Source: a candidate division KSB1 bacterium (GTDB lineage Bacteria > Zhuqueibacterota > Zhuqueibacteria > Zhuqueibacterales > Zhuqueibacteraceae). From it: a stretch of DNA of 64,000 nt. The stretch is taken from positions 20,818-84,817 of the forward strand of contig JAPDQB010000028.1 of NCBI GenBank assembly GCA_034506175.1, read 5' to 3'. The notes under the pieces are model-generated. The model worked only from the letters and a program-made list of their open reading frames with translations, was not told where the DNA came from and ran no database searches. Of the stretch, positions 1-8,828 are shown in pieces; the first letter of the stretch is position 1, and the number at the start of each line of letters is the position of its first letter. The position numbers and the translations under genes were made by a program.

Positions 1-2
1 CT

Positions 3-998
3 TTAAAGCTGTGATTGAAGGCTTTTTACGATTTGACAATAAAGCTCCACCGCGCGCTCAAGCTGGTGTTTGGCAACACGTTCGTGCGGCGTGTGCGCGT
101 CGAGAATCGAGCCTGGCCCCAAAAGCAGCGGTTTACCCCAATTGGTGAGCAGCGGAATATCGGTCGTGAAGGCCACCACCGTCGTTTCGAATCCCGGCAA
201 CGCTTCCAAAAAGACCGGCTCGCATTCGAAGGTGTAATTCAATTCCGCGCGGCCGGCTATGGCTTGCTCCAAAAGATTTTTGATGCTGGCTACGCCGGTG
301 ACGACTCTGAAGAGCAATTCAGCTTTGGCGAAATCCGGAATGACATTGGCTTGAATGCCACCGGCAATCGTGCCGATATTGCAAGTCGTCTCGCCGAGCA
401 GCTCGTGTGCCGGCAAATCCAGCGCGCGCACGTCGTGCAACACGTCGAGCAACTTTAAAACCGCCGAGTCACCTTGCTGCGGATAAGCCGAGTGCGCGGC
501 GCGGCCTCGCGTCACGACTTCCACGCGCAGCGAACCTTTGGAGCCGAGCGCCATTTTGTTTTCCGTCGGCTCGCCATTGATCAAAAACTCGCAGCGGTTC
601 GGAATGGTGTTCGCCGCGCGTGCGCCGTCGCTGCCGTTTTCCTCGCCAACGACGAATAACAATCCAAAATTTTTCGCACCGCCGGCGCGGAGTTTTTCCG
701 CGGCCTTGATTTTCGCCGCGAGAATGCCTTTGGCATCGCAAGCGCCGCGGCCGTAAATAAACTCGCCATCTTCATGAAAAGGCATATACGGCTGAACCAC
801 GTCAGTATGCGTTGACAAAACCACAACCGGCTCTCCGACGCGAGCATAAATATTAGCCCGGCCGTTGTTGACTTCCTGCAGCTTCACTTCGAAGCCGGCG
901 GTTTCAAGATAATCCCGCAGGAATTTGACGACGGCATGTTCACTGCCGGTTGGCGAGGGCAGCTCAATCAAAGCGCGAGTTAAATCATACAAATTCAT
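3..998 (-). CDS. M20 family metallopeptidase (ArgE/DapE-like amidohydrolase)
   Basis: Cytosolic zinc hydrolase that removes acyl or amino-acid groups from small substrates. The M20 signature is visible in order: STHTDVV with the first metal His (about residue 64), GACDAKG with the bridging Asp (about 88), and the GEE catalytic/metal pair (about 119-120). A late DAHTPHE segment supplies the last His. A dimerisation insert lies between the two catalytic halves. At 331 residues it is slightly shorter than typical ArgE/DapE. The stop codon lies at the very edge of the window, so the gene is complete. It is last in a minus-strand run with galK. The substrate cannot be read from sequence; N-acetylated amino acid or dipeptide is the family expectation. 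Confidence 0.9.
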   Translation of the reverse strand: MNLYDLTRALIELPSPTGSEHAVVKFLRDYLETAGFEVKLQEVNNGRANIYARVGEPVVVLSTHTDVVQPYMPFHEDGEFIYGRGACDAKGILAAKIKAAEKLRAGGAKNFGLLFVVGEENGSDGARAANTIPNRCEFLINGEPTENKMALGSKGSLRVEVVTRGRAAHSAYPQQGDSAVLKLLDVLHDVRALDLPAHELLGETTCNIGTIAGGIQANVIPDFAKAELLFRVVTGVASIKNLLEQAIAGRAELNYTFECEPVFLEALPGFETTVVAFTTDIPLLTNWGKPLLLGPGSILDAHTPHERVAKHQLERAVELYCQIVKSLQSQL

Positions 999-1052
999 TT
1001 TATTCCCGTAAAAAGGTACGGTGTAGCGCCCTCAAGCTTCGTGCTCAAAAGA

Positions 1053-2318
1053 TTAACCCAACTGCATCGTCCCCACCGGACGGATGTTTAAAACTTGAAC
1101 ACATCTTTGCTTAAAAACAGTTTCCATCAACGCGGTATAACGACTCACGCAGCGATTCGGCAAAAAAACTTGAATCGTTCCCGCGAAACCGCCGCCGTGA
1201 ACGCGGCATGCGCCTTCGCCAATCGACGCGAGAAAATTTTCCGTCAGCGCCAGCGCCAAAGTCACGCCTTGCTGCGCGACATTTTGGGTGGTGAAACAAT
1301 TCTGCAGCCAGCGAAAAGATGAATTGCCGGAGGCATTCACTTCGCGGAGGAATGCGGCAAAATCATTCCCGCGTAGCGCCGCAACCTGGCGGTCAACCCT
1401 TTCATTTTCTTCAAAAAAATGTAAAGCCCGCAGAATGGCACGATCACCAACAGTCGCGCGGAGGTGATGAATATTTTGCAGAACCTCTCCGCGCGTAATT
1501 TGCCGGCAGACTTGCTTGCCAAGTTGCGCAGCGACGGCCTTCATCTCGCGCGGCACGGCAGCGTAATCATCGGTAAGATCAGCGTGATTGCCGCCGGTAT
1601 TCACCACGATTAAGCTGTAGTTTTGTTTGGCAAAATCAAAATCGATTTTTTCAACAAGCGGCTGTTGCGGATTCTCGAAGTCGATGGCGACGATGCCGCC
1701 AACGGCGCAGGCGATTTGATCCATCAGGCCGCAAGGTTTGTTGAAATACACATTCTCCGCAAATTGGCCGATGGCGGCAAGCGTTTCCAGGTTGATCGCA
1801 TTGTCATTATACAACGCGTTGAGAATGGTTCCAAGCAAAATTTCAATGGCAGCGGAAGAGCTCAGCCCCGAGCCAACCCTCACCTCGCTGCTGATACACG
1901 CATGAAAGCCCCCGACGCGAAACCCGAGTTGCTGAAAGCGCGCCGCAAGGCCGCGAAGCAGCGCGGTGGTTGTCGAATAGTCCGAAGTCCGCGGTTCGAG
2001 GTCATTTAATTTGACAATGAAGGGTTGTGAATAGCCGGCGGAGTAAATCGTGATTCGATTATCCGAAACCGGCGCGGCCGCGGCGATGGCGTCAAGATTA
2101 ATGCTCGCCGCCAACACCTTGCCGTGATTGTGATCAGTGTGATTCCCGCCGATCTCGGTGCGGCCCGGCGTGCTGAAGATTCGAGGTCGGAGAATCGCGA
2201 ATCGACTCTGGAACTCTTGAACGAGATGAGCGTAGCGAGCCATCTGCTTGCGTAAAGTCTCGTCATCGGTTCCATAGAGTTGGGATAATTGTTGGCGAAA
2301 TCGTTGAGCGTCAATCAT
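1053..2318 (-). CDS. galK: galactokinase family protein
   Basis: GHMP-superfamily kinase expected to phosphorylate galactose at C1 (Leloir entry). The galactokinase signature is PGRTEIGGNHTDHN at about residues 51-64. This variant has Gly-Gly where Escherichia coli GalK has Gly-Glu. The phosphate loop GSGLSSSAA is at about 149-157, CGLMDQ at 196-201 and the C-terminal HGGGFAGT motif at about 374-381. Length (421) is normal. It sits 27 bp downstream of a small membrane protein and a Na+/solute symporter, in one operon with a GH109-like enzyme, a second GHMP kinase and a nucleotidyltransferase. The true sugar could be galactose or a galactose derivative. Confidence 0.93.
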   Translation of the reverse strand: MIDAQRFRQQLSQLYGTDDETLRKQMARYAHLVQEFQSRFAILRPRIFSTPGRTEIGGNHTDHNHGKVLAASINLDAIAAAAPVSDNRITIYSAGYSQPFIVKLNDLEPRTSDYSTTTALLRGLAARFQQLGFRVGGFHACISSEVRVGSGLSSSAAIEILLGTILNALYNDNAINLETLAAIGQFAENVYFNKPCGLMDQIACAVGGIVAIDFENPQQPLVEKIDFDFAKQNYSLIVVNTGGNHADLTDDYAAVPREMKAVAAQLGKQVCRQITRGEVLQNIHHLRATVGDRAILRALHFFEENERVDRQVAALRGNDFAAFLREVNASGNSSFRWLQNCFTTQNVAQQGVTLALALTENFLASIGEGACRVHGGGFAGTIQVFLPNRCVSRYTALMETVFKQRCVQVLNIRPVGTMQLG

Positions 2319-2345
2319 GCCAAAATAAAATTGATTTTCTTTTTC

Positions 2346-2507
2346 TCACCCCTTTGCTCCTGAAAGCCGGCGCAGCATATGGCGAATGTCACTGGCGCCC
2401 TTGACTGCGACGTAGATCGTCACGGTTGAATACCAAATCAGGCATGCCAGCGTCACGAATCCCCAGAACCAATGATTTTGCAGCATATTGATGATGCCGT
2501 CGATCAT
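2346..2507 (-). CDS. 53-residue single-pass membrane protein next to the symporter
   Basis: Small ORF with a good ribosome-binding site (AAGGAG, 6 nt before the ATG). It encodes a short amphipathic start (MIDGIINMLQ), one hydrophobic helix (about residues 13-34, rich in Trp, Val, Leu and Tyr) and a basic tail ending in RRLSGAKG. It lies 83 bp after the Na+/solute symporter and 27 bp before galK on the same strand, so it should be co-transcribed. Short accessory proteins of this shape are known beside some sodium/solute symporters, and that role is inferred here from position and size. Confidence 0.72.
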   Translation of the reverse strand: MIDGIINMLQNHWFWGFVTLACLIWYSTVTIYVAVKGASDIRHMLRRLSGAKG

Positions 2508-2590
2508 GTCATCTCCTTATATTTTGGCGAAGATCGGCTTGCGCGCAAGGTTTTTCTGATCTAAAAAATTTTTTCGGCGCAAGTCGGGCT

Positions 2591-4051
2591 TCACTTTTGC
2601 GATGGCGGTTTCAGCAGCGAGCCGATGATCATGGCCAGCGCAACGATCACATAGACCGCCACGCCGCACACCGTATCATTTTTTTTGAACCACTCCGTGT
2701 AGGGGCCGACTTTCTGCAGCGTGAGCGTCGCGACCGGAAGCAGCGCACCGAAGACGATCGCGGCGCCGGCGCCCCAACTGTTGGCGCGTTTCCAATAGCA
2801 GCAGGCGATCAACAGCACCGACATGCTGGAAAGATAAATCGTGCCGGTGATGCCAAGATACGTCCACAGATCGCCTTCGAGTTTGTACCACAGGCCGTAA
2901 ATAAGCAGGAACACGCCGATGAGGGCGATGATGGCGCGATTCCATAACAGGCCTTTTTTCTCCGGCCATTTGCTTTTGCGGAACGGTGCCATGATGTCGT
3001 TGTATATGACGCTGCCCCAGGTGAGCATGTAGGAAGAATCCGTGCTCATGTCGGCAGCAAGCATGGCGGCAACGAGAAGCCCCATCAACCCGGCGGGAAC
3101 GATCAAGCCGAGCATTTTCGGCATGGCCAGCAATGAATTGTCGCCGACTTGATCAGGCGTTAACAGCGCCAGCGCCGCAATGCCCCAAATGCCGGGAATC
3201 AGAAAACGCGCCACAAAAAAGAACGAGGTGCCGGTGTAGACCTTGCGCCCGGTCGCCGTATCCTTGGCGGACAACACGCGGGAAATTTGCGTTTGCCACG
3301 TGAGCACCGCGGCGGTATTCAACAAGGCGTTGAAAATCACATACGACCAGCCCATGTTGTCGTTTTTGAGCGGATTGAACCCGCCCTCGCCGTAATGCGT
3401 CTGCACGGTGTTGACCAGCGTGCTCCACCCGACTTGCTCGAGGATCAAAAACGTGACAGCGATCATGCCGGTGCTCATGACGATAAACTGAAGATAATCG
3501 GTGACGAGCACGGAGAGCATGCCGCCCAAGATCGTGTAAACCGCCACGCCGACTAGAAGCAACGTCATCATCTCTTCGAGGTAATCCGGATTCATGCCAC
3601 TGACGTTGACGAGAAAGTCGCCGCCGGTGCGCAGGAAAACGCCCATGTTCAAAAGCCCGCCGAGCACGATCACCACGCCGGAGGCCCAGCGGATGCGCGG
3701 GCCGAATTTTTTCTCGAACAGCTCCGGAATGGTGATGACGCCGGAATCGCGCAACGGCTTCACGCAAAAACCGGTGTAGCCGACGAGAAACATCGCCAAA
3801 AACGTGAGCACGCCGGGAATGGCGCCGGCAAAGCCCTTGTCAAAACCATTCTGCGCCGTGTACATGCAGGTGACGATGCCGAACTCGGTCGCCGCCAGCG
3901 AGGCGATGCCGAGATAGAGATTCATTTCTCTGCCGGCGACGAGAAAGTCTTCCACCTTGCCGACATACTTGCGAACCATCACCCCGGCCACCATCGTCAC
4001 GAGCAAATAAAGGCCGACGATGCTGCCGTCGAGTAAAGTGAAATTGTTCAT
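2591..4051 (-). CDS. sodium:solute symporter (SSS family)
   Basis: Inner-membrane Na+-coupled sugar or organic-solute uptake transporter of 486 residues with about 13 hydrophobic helices. The N-terminus (SIVGLYLLVTMVAGVMVRKY) and the FLVAGREM and SLAATEFG segments are typical of SSS helices 1 and 2. The middle SVLVTDYLQF segment matches the conserved region near helix 5. It follows the GH109-like gene and precedes the 53-residue membrane protein and galK, so it probably imports the sugar released or used by these enzymes. The ligand cannot be assigned. Confidence 0.92.
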   Translation of the reverse strand: MNNFTLLDGSIVGLYLLVTMVAGVMVRKYVGKVEDFLVAGREMNLYLGIASLAATEFGIVTCMYTAQNGFDKGFAGAIPGVLTFLAMFLVGYTGFCVKPLRDSGVITIPELFEKKFGPRIRWASGVVIVLGGLLNMGVFLRTGGDFLVNVSGMNPDYLEEMMTLLLVGVAVYTILGGMLSVLVTDYLQFIVMSTGMIAVTFLILEQVGWSTLVNTVQTHYGEGGFNPLKNDNMGWSYVIFNALLNTAAVLTWQTQISRVLSAKDTATGRKVYTGTSFFFVARFLIPGIWGIAALALLTPDQVGDNSLLAMPKMLGLIVPAGLMGLLVAAMLAADMSTDSSYMLTWGSVIYNDIMAPFRKSKWPEKKGLLWNRAIIALIGVFLLIYGLWYKLEGDLWTYLGITGTIYLSSMSVLLIACCYWKRANSWGAGAAIVFGALLPVATLTLQKVGPYTEWFKKNDTVCGVAVYVIVALAMIIGSLLKPPSQK

Positions 4052-4121
4052 CCTTCCTCCTTTTCAAATCAAGCCGTGAAATTAAACTGCGGGCTTCGGA
4101 TTTTTCGATCTCGGATCTTTC

Positions 4122-5480
4122 TCAATACAGCTCATCCAACGCAAACGTATTTTTTCGGTGCATCCACTTGCCGCGCGTGAAATCGGGAAACTCCACCGTT
4201 TCGCCGCCGAGCTGAATCGAAACTTCGGACAACGGCGTGATCGCGCTCCACGCCACCGCGTCGTAAACGTCCAGCGGCGTGTTCACTTTGCGTTTGATGG
4301 ATTCGATGAAGGCATGCAAAACAAAAAAATCCATGCCGCCGTGCCCCGCGCCTTTGGCGTCGTTGCCGAAACGCTTCCAGAGCGGGTGATCGTATTGCTC
4401 GAGATAGGCCTTGGCGTCTTCCCAACGATGCGGCTCCTTGCTCATGCCTTCGATATACAAAGATTTATTGAGGTCCATCCACAAGCCTTTCGTGCCTTGC
4501 ACGCGAAAGCCCAGCGAATACGGCCGCGGCAGGCTGGTGTCGTGCTGCAGCAAAATCGTTTCATCGTTATTCGTTTTAATCATCGTCGTGACCACGTCGC
4601 CGAGCTTGAATTTGATTTTGGCATTCGGATGGTTCTCGCCGCCGTGCTTCACGATGTGTTCGTGCAGGCCCCGGCTTTTGGACGCATACGATACGAGCGA
4701 GACAAAACGATTGCCGCGGTTGATGTCGATCATCATCGCCACCGGCCCGATGCCGTGCGTCGGATAAAGATCGCCGTTGCGCATGATCGAATGCTGCGTG
4801 CGCCACTGCGCTTCGGAAAATCCTTTTTCGCCGAATTCCACCCCGCCGCCGTAAGGCTGTTTGCCGTTGTTGAATTTCACCTCACGCAAATCGTGCTGGT
4901 AGCCGGCTTGCAAATGCACCAACTCGCCGAACAGACCCCGCCGCACCATGTTGAGAATCGCCATCACGTCGCGGCGGTAACAGACATTTTCGAGCATCAT
5001 CAGCGGCATGCCGGTGCGCTCGGAAGCATTCACCAAATCCCAGCATTCTTCCACGGTTGAACCGACGATGACTTCGCAGCCGACATATTTTTTCGCATTC
5101 ATCGCGTCGAGGCTCATCACCGAATGCCATTCCCACGGCGTGGCGATGATCACGCCGTCGATGTCCTTCATCTCCAGCAATTTTCTGTAGTCATACGGCC
5201 CTTCTTTAATCACCCGCGGCGTCGGCTTGCCGGATTTTTTGATGATCTCCAAACTGGCATCGATCATGACTTGCTGAATGTCACAAATGGCGACGACGTC
5301 GACATCATCACGGCGCAGCGCGAGATCGAGATGATCCTGCCCGCGCAAGCCGACACCGATGAAGCCGAGGCGGACTTTCGGTATTTTAGTGTCGGGAAAT
5401 ACAATGTCCGGCGGGAGAATGGTCAAGCCCGCGCCGGCGATGGCAGCGGTTTTGAGGAAATCGCGACGGGAGGTGTTCAT
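4122..5480 (-). CDS. Gfo/Idh/MocA-fold protein resembling GH109 alpha-N-acetylgalactosaminidase
   Basis: Exported NAD-binding enzyme. The N-terminus has a twin-arginine signal (SRRDFLK, then an Ala/Gly-rich hydrophobic stretch to about residue 22). The Rossmann motif GFIGVGLRG is at about 39-47. GH109-like features follow: ECWDLV, MMLENVCY, NMVRRGLFGEL, and DLYPTHGIGP at about 237-246, where the Tyr and His match the residues important in characterised GH109. That family cleaves glycosides by NAD-dependent oxidation and elimination and includes alpha-N-acetylgalactosaminidases. Length (452) fits. Neighbours are sugar kinases and a symporter. It could instead be a sugar dehydrogenase, so GH109 is the favoured reading, not proven. 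Confidence 0.85.
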   Translation of the reverse strand: MNTSRRDFLKTAAIAGAGLTILPPDIVFPDTKIPKVRLGFIGVGLRGQDHLDLALRRDDVDVVAICDIQQVMIDASLEIIKKSGKPTPRVIKEGPYDYRKLLEMKDIDGVIIATPWEWHSVMSLDAMNAKKYVGCEVIVGSTVEECWDLVNASERTGMPLMMLENVCYRRDVMAILNMVRRGLFGELVHLQAGYQHDLREVKFNNGKQPYGGGVEFGEKGFSEAQWRTQHSIMRNGDLYPTHGIGPVAMMIDINRGNRFVSLVSYASKSRGLHEHIVKHGGENHPNAKIKFKLGDVVTTMIKTNNDETILLQHDTSLPRPYSLGFRVQGTKGLWMDLNKSLYIEGMSKEPHRWEDAKAYLEQYDHPLWKRFGNDAKGAGHGGMDFFVLHAFIESIKRKVNTPLDVYDAVAWSAITPLSEVSIQLGGETVEFPDFTRGKWMHRKNTFALDELY

Positions 5481-5495
5481 GATATTTCCCCTGGT

Positions 5496-6362
5496 TTAAA
5501 AATTCTGATACTCTTTTTGTAAATATTCTTTGACCGGCAGAATATCCGATTGCAACGTCAAATCCGGCACATGCTCCGAGCGTGGAATCGCAAACACCGC
5601 GCGAGGATTTTGGTCAACCAGCATTTTGACGGCGGCTGGCAATTCTTTTTCCTGCCGCAGCGGATGCAGCGGCACGGTTTCGAGGCACGGGAAAATTTGA
5701 TCGTACGACAAGCGAAAAATATTCATGCTCACGCCAATCCGGCCATTCGCATCAGCCGCCTCCGCCATTTCTTCCGGCGAGGGTTTCTCGAGAATGTCCT
5801 GCAAAAAACCATCGGCGTCTTTTTTAATCGCGGCGAAAGCTAAAATGCGTTCCGGCGCGAACTGCAGGCCGGCGCGATCATAATCAATCAGGGCATTGTC
5901 GTGCGTGTCTTCACGCAGCAGGCGCAGCGCTTCACGCGAGTACAAATTGTCGCTGTTGCAAACCGTGAACGATTCTCCTCGCCACCCCGGCGTGGCTTTG
6001 AGCGCGTGCCACAGCGCGTCGGCCGTGCCGAGCGGTTTTTGCCGGCCCGCCGGAATCGGTTGAACGGCGTACTGAATATTCAAACTGCTAAACAGTGCCG
6101 CATGTTTTCCATCATGATAATACTCGCGAATCGAATGATCCTTTTCGCCAATCACAATGACGACTTGATGATAACCGGCTTGTGCAATATTATGCAGCAA
6201 ATAATCGAGAAACGGACGGGAATTGTCGCCGACGCCGATCATCGACTTGGGTTTTTGCTCGGCGTCACGGCGCAAATGCGGATCAAGCACGGCGGAATTT
6301 GCCGCCGATTTTTTCATGCGTGAGGAGATGCCGCCGGCGAGGATGACGATGTTCGGATGCAT
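5496..6362 (-). CDS. sugar-1-phosphate nucleotidyltransferase-like protein
   Basis: Nucleotidyltransferase-fold protein (288 residues) expected to make an NDP-sugar from a sugar 1-phosphate. It shows the N-terminal ILAGGISSRM loop, a KSMIGVG segment, the QKPLGTADAL motif for nucleotide recognition and an Asp-containing SDNLY metal site. It lacks the left-handed beta-helix of GlmU-type enzymes. It is 15 bp upstream of the GH109-like gene and about 95 bp downstream of a GHMP kinase. The kinase and this enzyme could act in series (sugar to sugar-1-P to NDP-sugar). The sugar and nucleotide are unknown. Confidence 0.85.
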   Translation of the reverse strand: MHPNIVILAGGISSRMKKSAANSAVLDPHLRRDAEQKPKSMIGVGDNSRPFLDYLLHNIAQAGYHQVVIVIGEKDHSIREYYHDGKHAALFSSLNIQYAVQPIPAGRQKPLGTADALWHALKATPGWRGESFTVCNSDNLYSREALRLLREDTHDNALIDYDRAGLQFAPERILAFAAIKKDADGFLQDILEKPSPEEMAEAADANGRIGVSMNIFRLSYDQIFPCLETVPLHPLRQEKELPAAVKMLVDQNPRAVFAIPRSEHVPDLTLQSDILPVKEYLQKEYQNF

Positions 6363-6457
6363 GATTTAATTCAAGACGGAAAAACATATTCCTAACGAAT
6401 AGAAACAACGCAACGGATGAAAATTTTTTTGTTGCCGTTCTCTTTTCGTTGCAAAAT

Positions 6458-7558
6458 TTAACAATTCATGTCGACAGCCTCGTTGCGGGTGCCGTGATCG
6501 ACCTGCACGATATACGCTTTGCCGCCGGCTCGTTCAATGGCTCGCGCCACGGCTTCAGGATTTTCCGGCGCGTAAACAAACATGCAGCCGCCGCCGCCGG
6601 AGCCGTTGATTTTGCCGCCATACGCGCCGGCGCGAAGAGCGGCTTCGATCATGCGATCAATTTTCGGAGTCGAAATTTTCAAATGCTCGCGCAAAACGGC
6701 CTGACATGCATTCAACAGCGTTCCCAATTGGCGATGATCGAAATTTCGTTGCCGAAATAAAGTCAGAGCTTCCGCAGTAATATCACGATTGCGCAAAGTG
6801 CCCCAGAGCAAAGAACGCTGTTCAGCGTCGAGATCGCCGGTGTAACGGTCGAGGTCGCCGAGGGCGACGGTGTGAAGAGAAAATTCCGGATGACGCGCGG
6901 CGATTTTTTGCGTCATGTTGAGCACGCCGTTTTTGACACGGTTTAAAATGCCCTTGGTGTCTTTCGGCTCGTTGGAATCGCCCAAAACAATGGATTGCAA
7001 AGGCGGATTGAGTTTTTCAATCCGCAGCGCCGGATGAAAACGCAAAAAGATGACGCCGCCGCAGGCCGTCGCGTAATGATCCATCATGCCGCCCGGCTCG
7101 TGAAATTCGAGCACTTCAGCGGCATGAGCGTAACGCGCGCATTCCTCGGGCGGCAAAAGGCACGATTGATCGCTCATTTGCGCCAAAAAATTCACCCAGG
7201 TGACAACCAACGCTGTCGAGCTCGAGGTTCCCGAATTGATGGGGATTTCACCGCTCACCACTGCATCAAAACCGGTTGAGAAACTAAATCCGTTGCGCCG
7301 CAAAACATTGACAGCGCTGCGGAAATAATCGCGTTCTTCCCGATATTCGAGCGTCCCGATGAGTGAAAAAGAAATTTTGGAATGAATATCCGGCAAGGCG
7401 AGATGAACCTGCGCATCATGGCGCCGCCTTCCTGCAATCGAAATGCGCCGGGAGATGGCGCACGGAATGACGGGAAGATGCAAATAATCCTGGTGTTCGC
7501 CGAAAAGACACACGCGTCCCGGAGTTGACACGTGCAAGGTTTCGGGTGAATGGCTCAT
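6458..7558 (-). CDS. GHMP-family sugar kinase
   Basis: Cytosolic ATP-dependent kinase. Motifs: TPGRVCLFGEHQDY near the N-terminus, the GHMP glycine/serine loop NSGTSSSTAL in the middle, GGMMDHYA, and the C-terminal KINGSGGGGCMF. It is divergent from galK downstream, so it is a second sugar kinase of the cluster. The start chosen gives MSHSPETLHV before the first motif; in-frame starts also exist at 7564 and 7606. It is the first gene of the minus-strand sugar operon. The substrate may be an N-acetylhexosamine, L-fucose, arabinose or a uronic acid; sequence alone does not decide. Confidence 0.85.
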   Translation of the reverse strand: MSHSPETLHVSTPGRVCLFGEHQDYLHLPVIPCAISRRISIAGRRRHDAQVHLALPDIHSKISFSLIGTLEYREERDYFRSAVNVLRRNGFSFSTGFDAVVSGEIPINSGTSSSTALVVTWVNFLAQMSDQSCLLPPEECARYAHAAEVLEFHEPGGMMDHYATACGGVIFLRFHPALRIEKLNPPLQSIVLGDSNEPKDTKGILNRVKNGVLNMTQKIAARHPEFSLHTVALGDLDRYTGDLDAEQRSLLWGTLRNRDITAEALTLFRQRNFDHRQLGTLLNACQAVLREHLKISTPKIDRMIEAALRAGAYGGKINGSGGGGCMFVYAPENPEAVARAIERAGGKAYIVQVDHGTRNEAVDMNC

Positions 7559-7648
7559 TATCATGATCTCATCTGGATCATCAGCGCAATCCGTTGTTTG
7601 TGTCAATTTACAGATTTCAACTTGATTGTCAATAATTTTGTTGAAAAA

Positions 7649-8377
7649 TTACGGCGGCCCCGTTTGCACGTCCACGATTTTTCCCTGACGCATCACGAAG
7701 ATGCGATGGCAAATTTGATTCACGAGGGCCAGATCATGCGAGATAAAAAAATACGTCAAGTTGAATTGCTTTTGCAGCGCGACGAATAAATCCAGCAGCC
7801 GGCTTTTGGCGAGAACGTCGAGGGAGGAAAAAGGCTCGTCGGCGGCGAGAAACTTCGGCTGCAGCGCCAGCGCCCGCGCAATGACGACGCGGTGGCGTTG
7901 GCCGCAGCTCAGCTCGCCCGGCAGCGCGGAAAAATAGTGCTCGCCCAAGCCAACCTGGTGCAGCAGCTCAGCGGCGCGTTGATGCGCCTTTTTCTTTTCC
8001 ATTAAGCGGTGGGCGATCAAAGGCTCGGCAATAACCCGGCCAACCGACAGCCGGGGATTGAGCGCGGCATCTGCATCTTGAAAAATGAGTTGCGCCTGCC
8101 GACGAAAACGCGGCAAATCTTTTTTCGGCAGGGTCCAAACTTCCTCCCCTTGAAAACGAATGTCTCCCGCCGTCGGCTTGGTGATTCTGAACAGACATTG
8201 TGCCAGCGTGGTTTTGCCGCTGCCGGATTCTCCCACCAACGCCACGGTTTCGCCGGGAAAAATTTGCAAATTAACACCGTCCACCGCTTGAACCTGTTCT
8301 TTTGATTTGTTGAAAAGGCCGTTGCGGCGAGGGTAGTGTTTTTTGAGATGGAGGATGTCGATGAGGGGTTGCGACAT
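7649..8377 (-). CDS. oligopeptide/dipeptide ABC transporter ATP-binding protein (OppF/DppF type), short C-terminus
   Basis: ATPase subunit of a peptide-type importer. Walker A GESGSGKTT is at about residues 49-57, a Q-loop lies near 100, the signature is LSCGQ (156-160, with Cys where Gly is usual) and Walker B is FLAADEP (176-182). At 242 residues it lacks the C-terminal oligopeptide-transporter extension with its HPYT motif, ending just after the GKIVDV strand. It is the last gene of a disrupted operon; the partner ATPase lies beyond an inserted, oppositely oriented decayed segment. Function as a complete transporter is doubtful because no second permease or binding protein is present. Confidence 0.87.
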   Translation of the reverse strand: MSQPLIDILHLKKHYPRRNGLFNKSKEQVQAVDGVNLQIFPGETVALVGESGSGKTTLAQCLFRITKPTAGDIRFQGEEVWTLPKKDLPRFRRQAQLIFQDADAALNPRLSVGRVIAEPLIAHRLMEKKKAHQRAAELLHQVGLGEHYFSALPGELSCGQRHRVVIARALALQPKFLAADEPFSSLDVLAKSRLLDLFVALQKQFNLTYFFISHDLALVNQICHRIFVMRQGKIVDVQTGPP

Positions 8378-8394
8378 GTTGTTAGAGAATTTAA

Positions 8395-8824
8395 AGTGAT
8401 AAATACTGGTGTAAAGAAGCGATCAGTTCCGTTCGGCTTTTTGCGTTTGAAAAATACCTTGCGAAAAACCTGGTCACTGGATATATTAGATGTACAAACA
8501 CAGGCAGTCTCGTACTCGGGGCTAATCGTGAACCCGTCATGATTGATCCAGGTCTTTATCGACTCAAGCACGTAGACTATTCGCAGCAAGGCGAAACTAT
8601 CCATGTGATCATTGAGGGGGATTGCCAAGCCACAAACGATCATTTATTCTGCAGCCGACTGCTTTGATGAAAAGTATTATTTCACGGAAGAAGGTTGGCG
8701 ATATATCAAGGATTCTCGCGAGGAACGGCTGGAGCAAAGGTTCGTTCTTAATCATCATGATAAAATTCCCGAAACAACCGAAGTGTTCTTTAAAACCAAA
8801 GAAGCAAAGAAATACTTAAGGTGA
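8395..8824 (+). pseudogene. decayed ORF inserted between the two ABC ATPase genes (first of two)
   Basis: Plus-strand protein-like sequence between two minus-strand opp genes. An open frame from 8395 reads AISSVRLFAFEKYL, GANREPVMIDPGLYRLKHVD and HVIIEG, then stops. A second frame, one base over, continues plausibly (IIYSAADCFDEKYYFTEEGW to TEVFFKTKEAKKYLR) and ends at 8824. The two join if one base is removed from the G5 run at about 8616-8620. There is no convincing start codon in the 5' part. The family is not recognised. It could be a truncated, frameshifted gene or a sequence error in a real gene. Confidence 0.45.
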
Positions 8825-8828
8825 GGCC

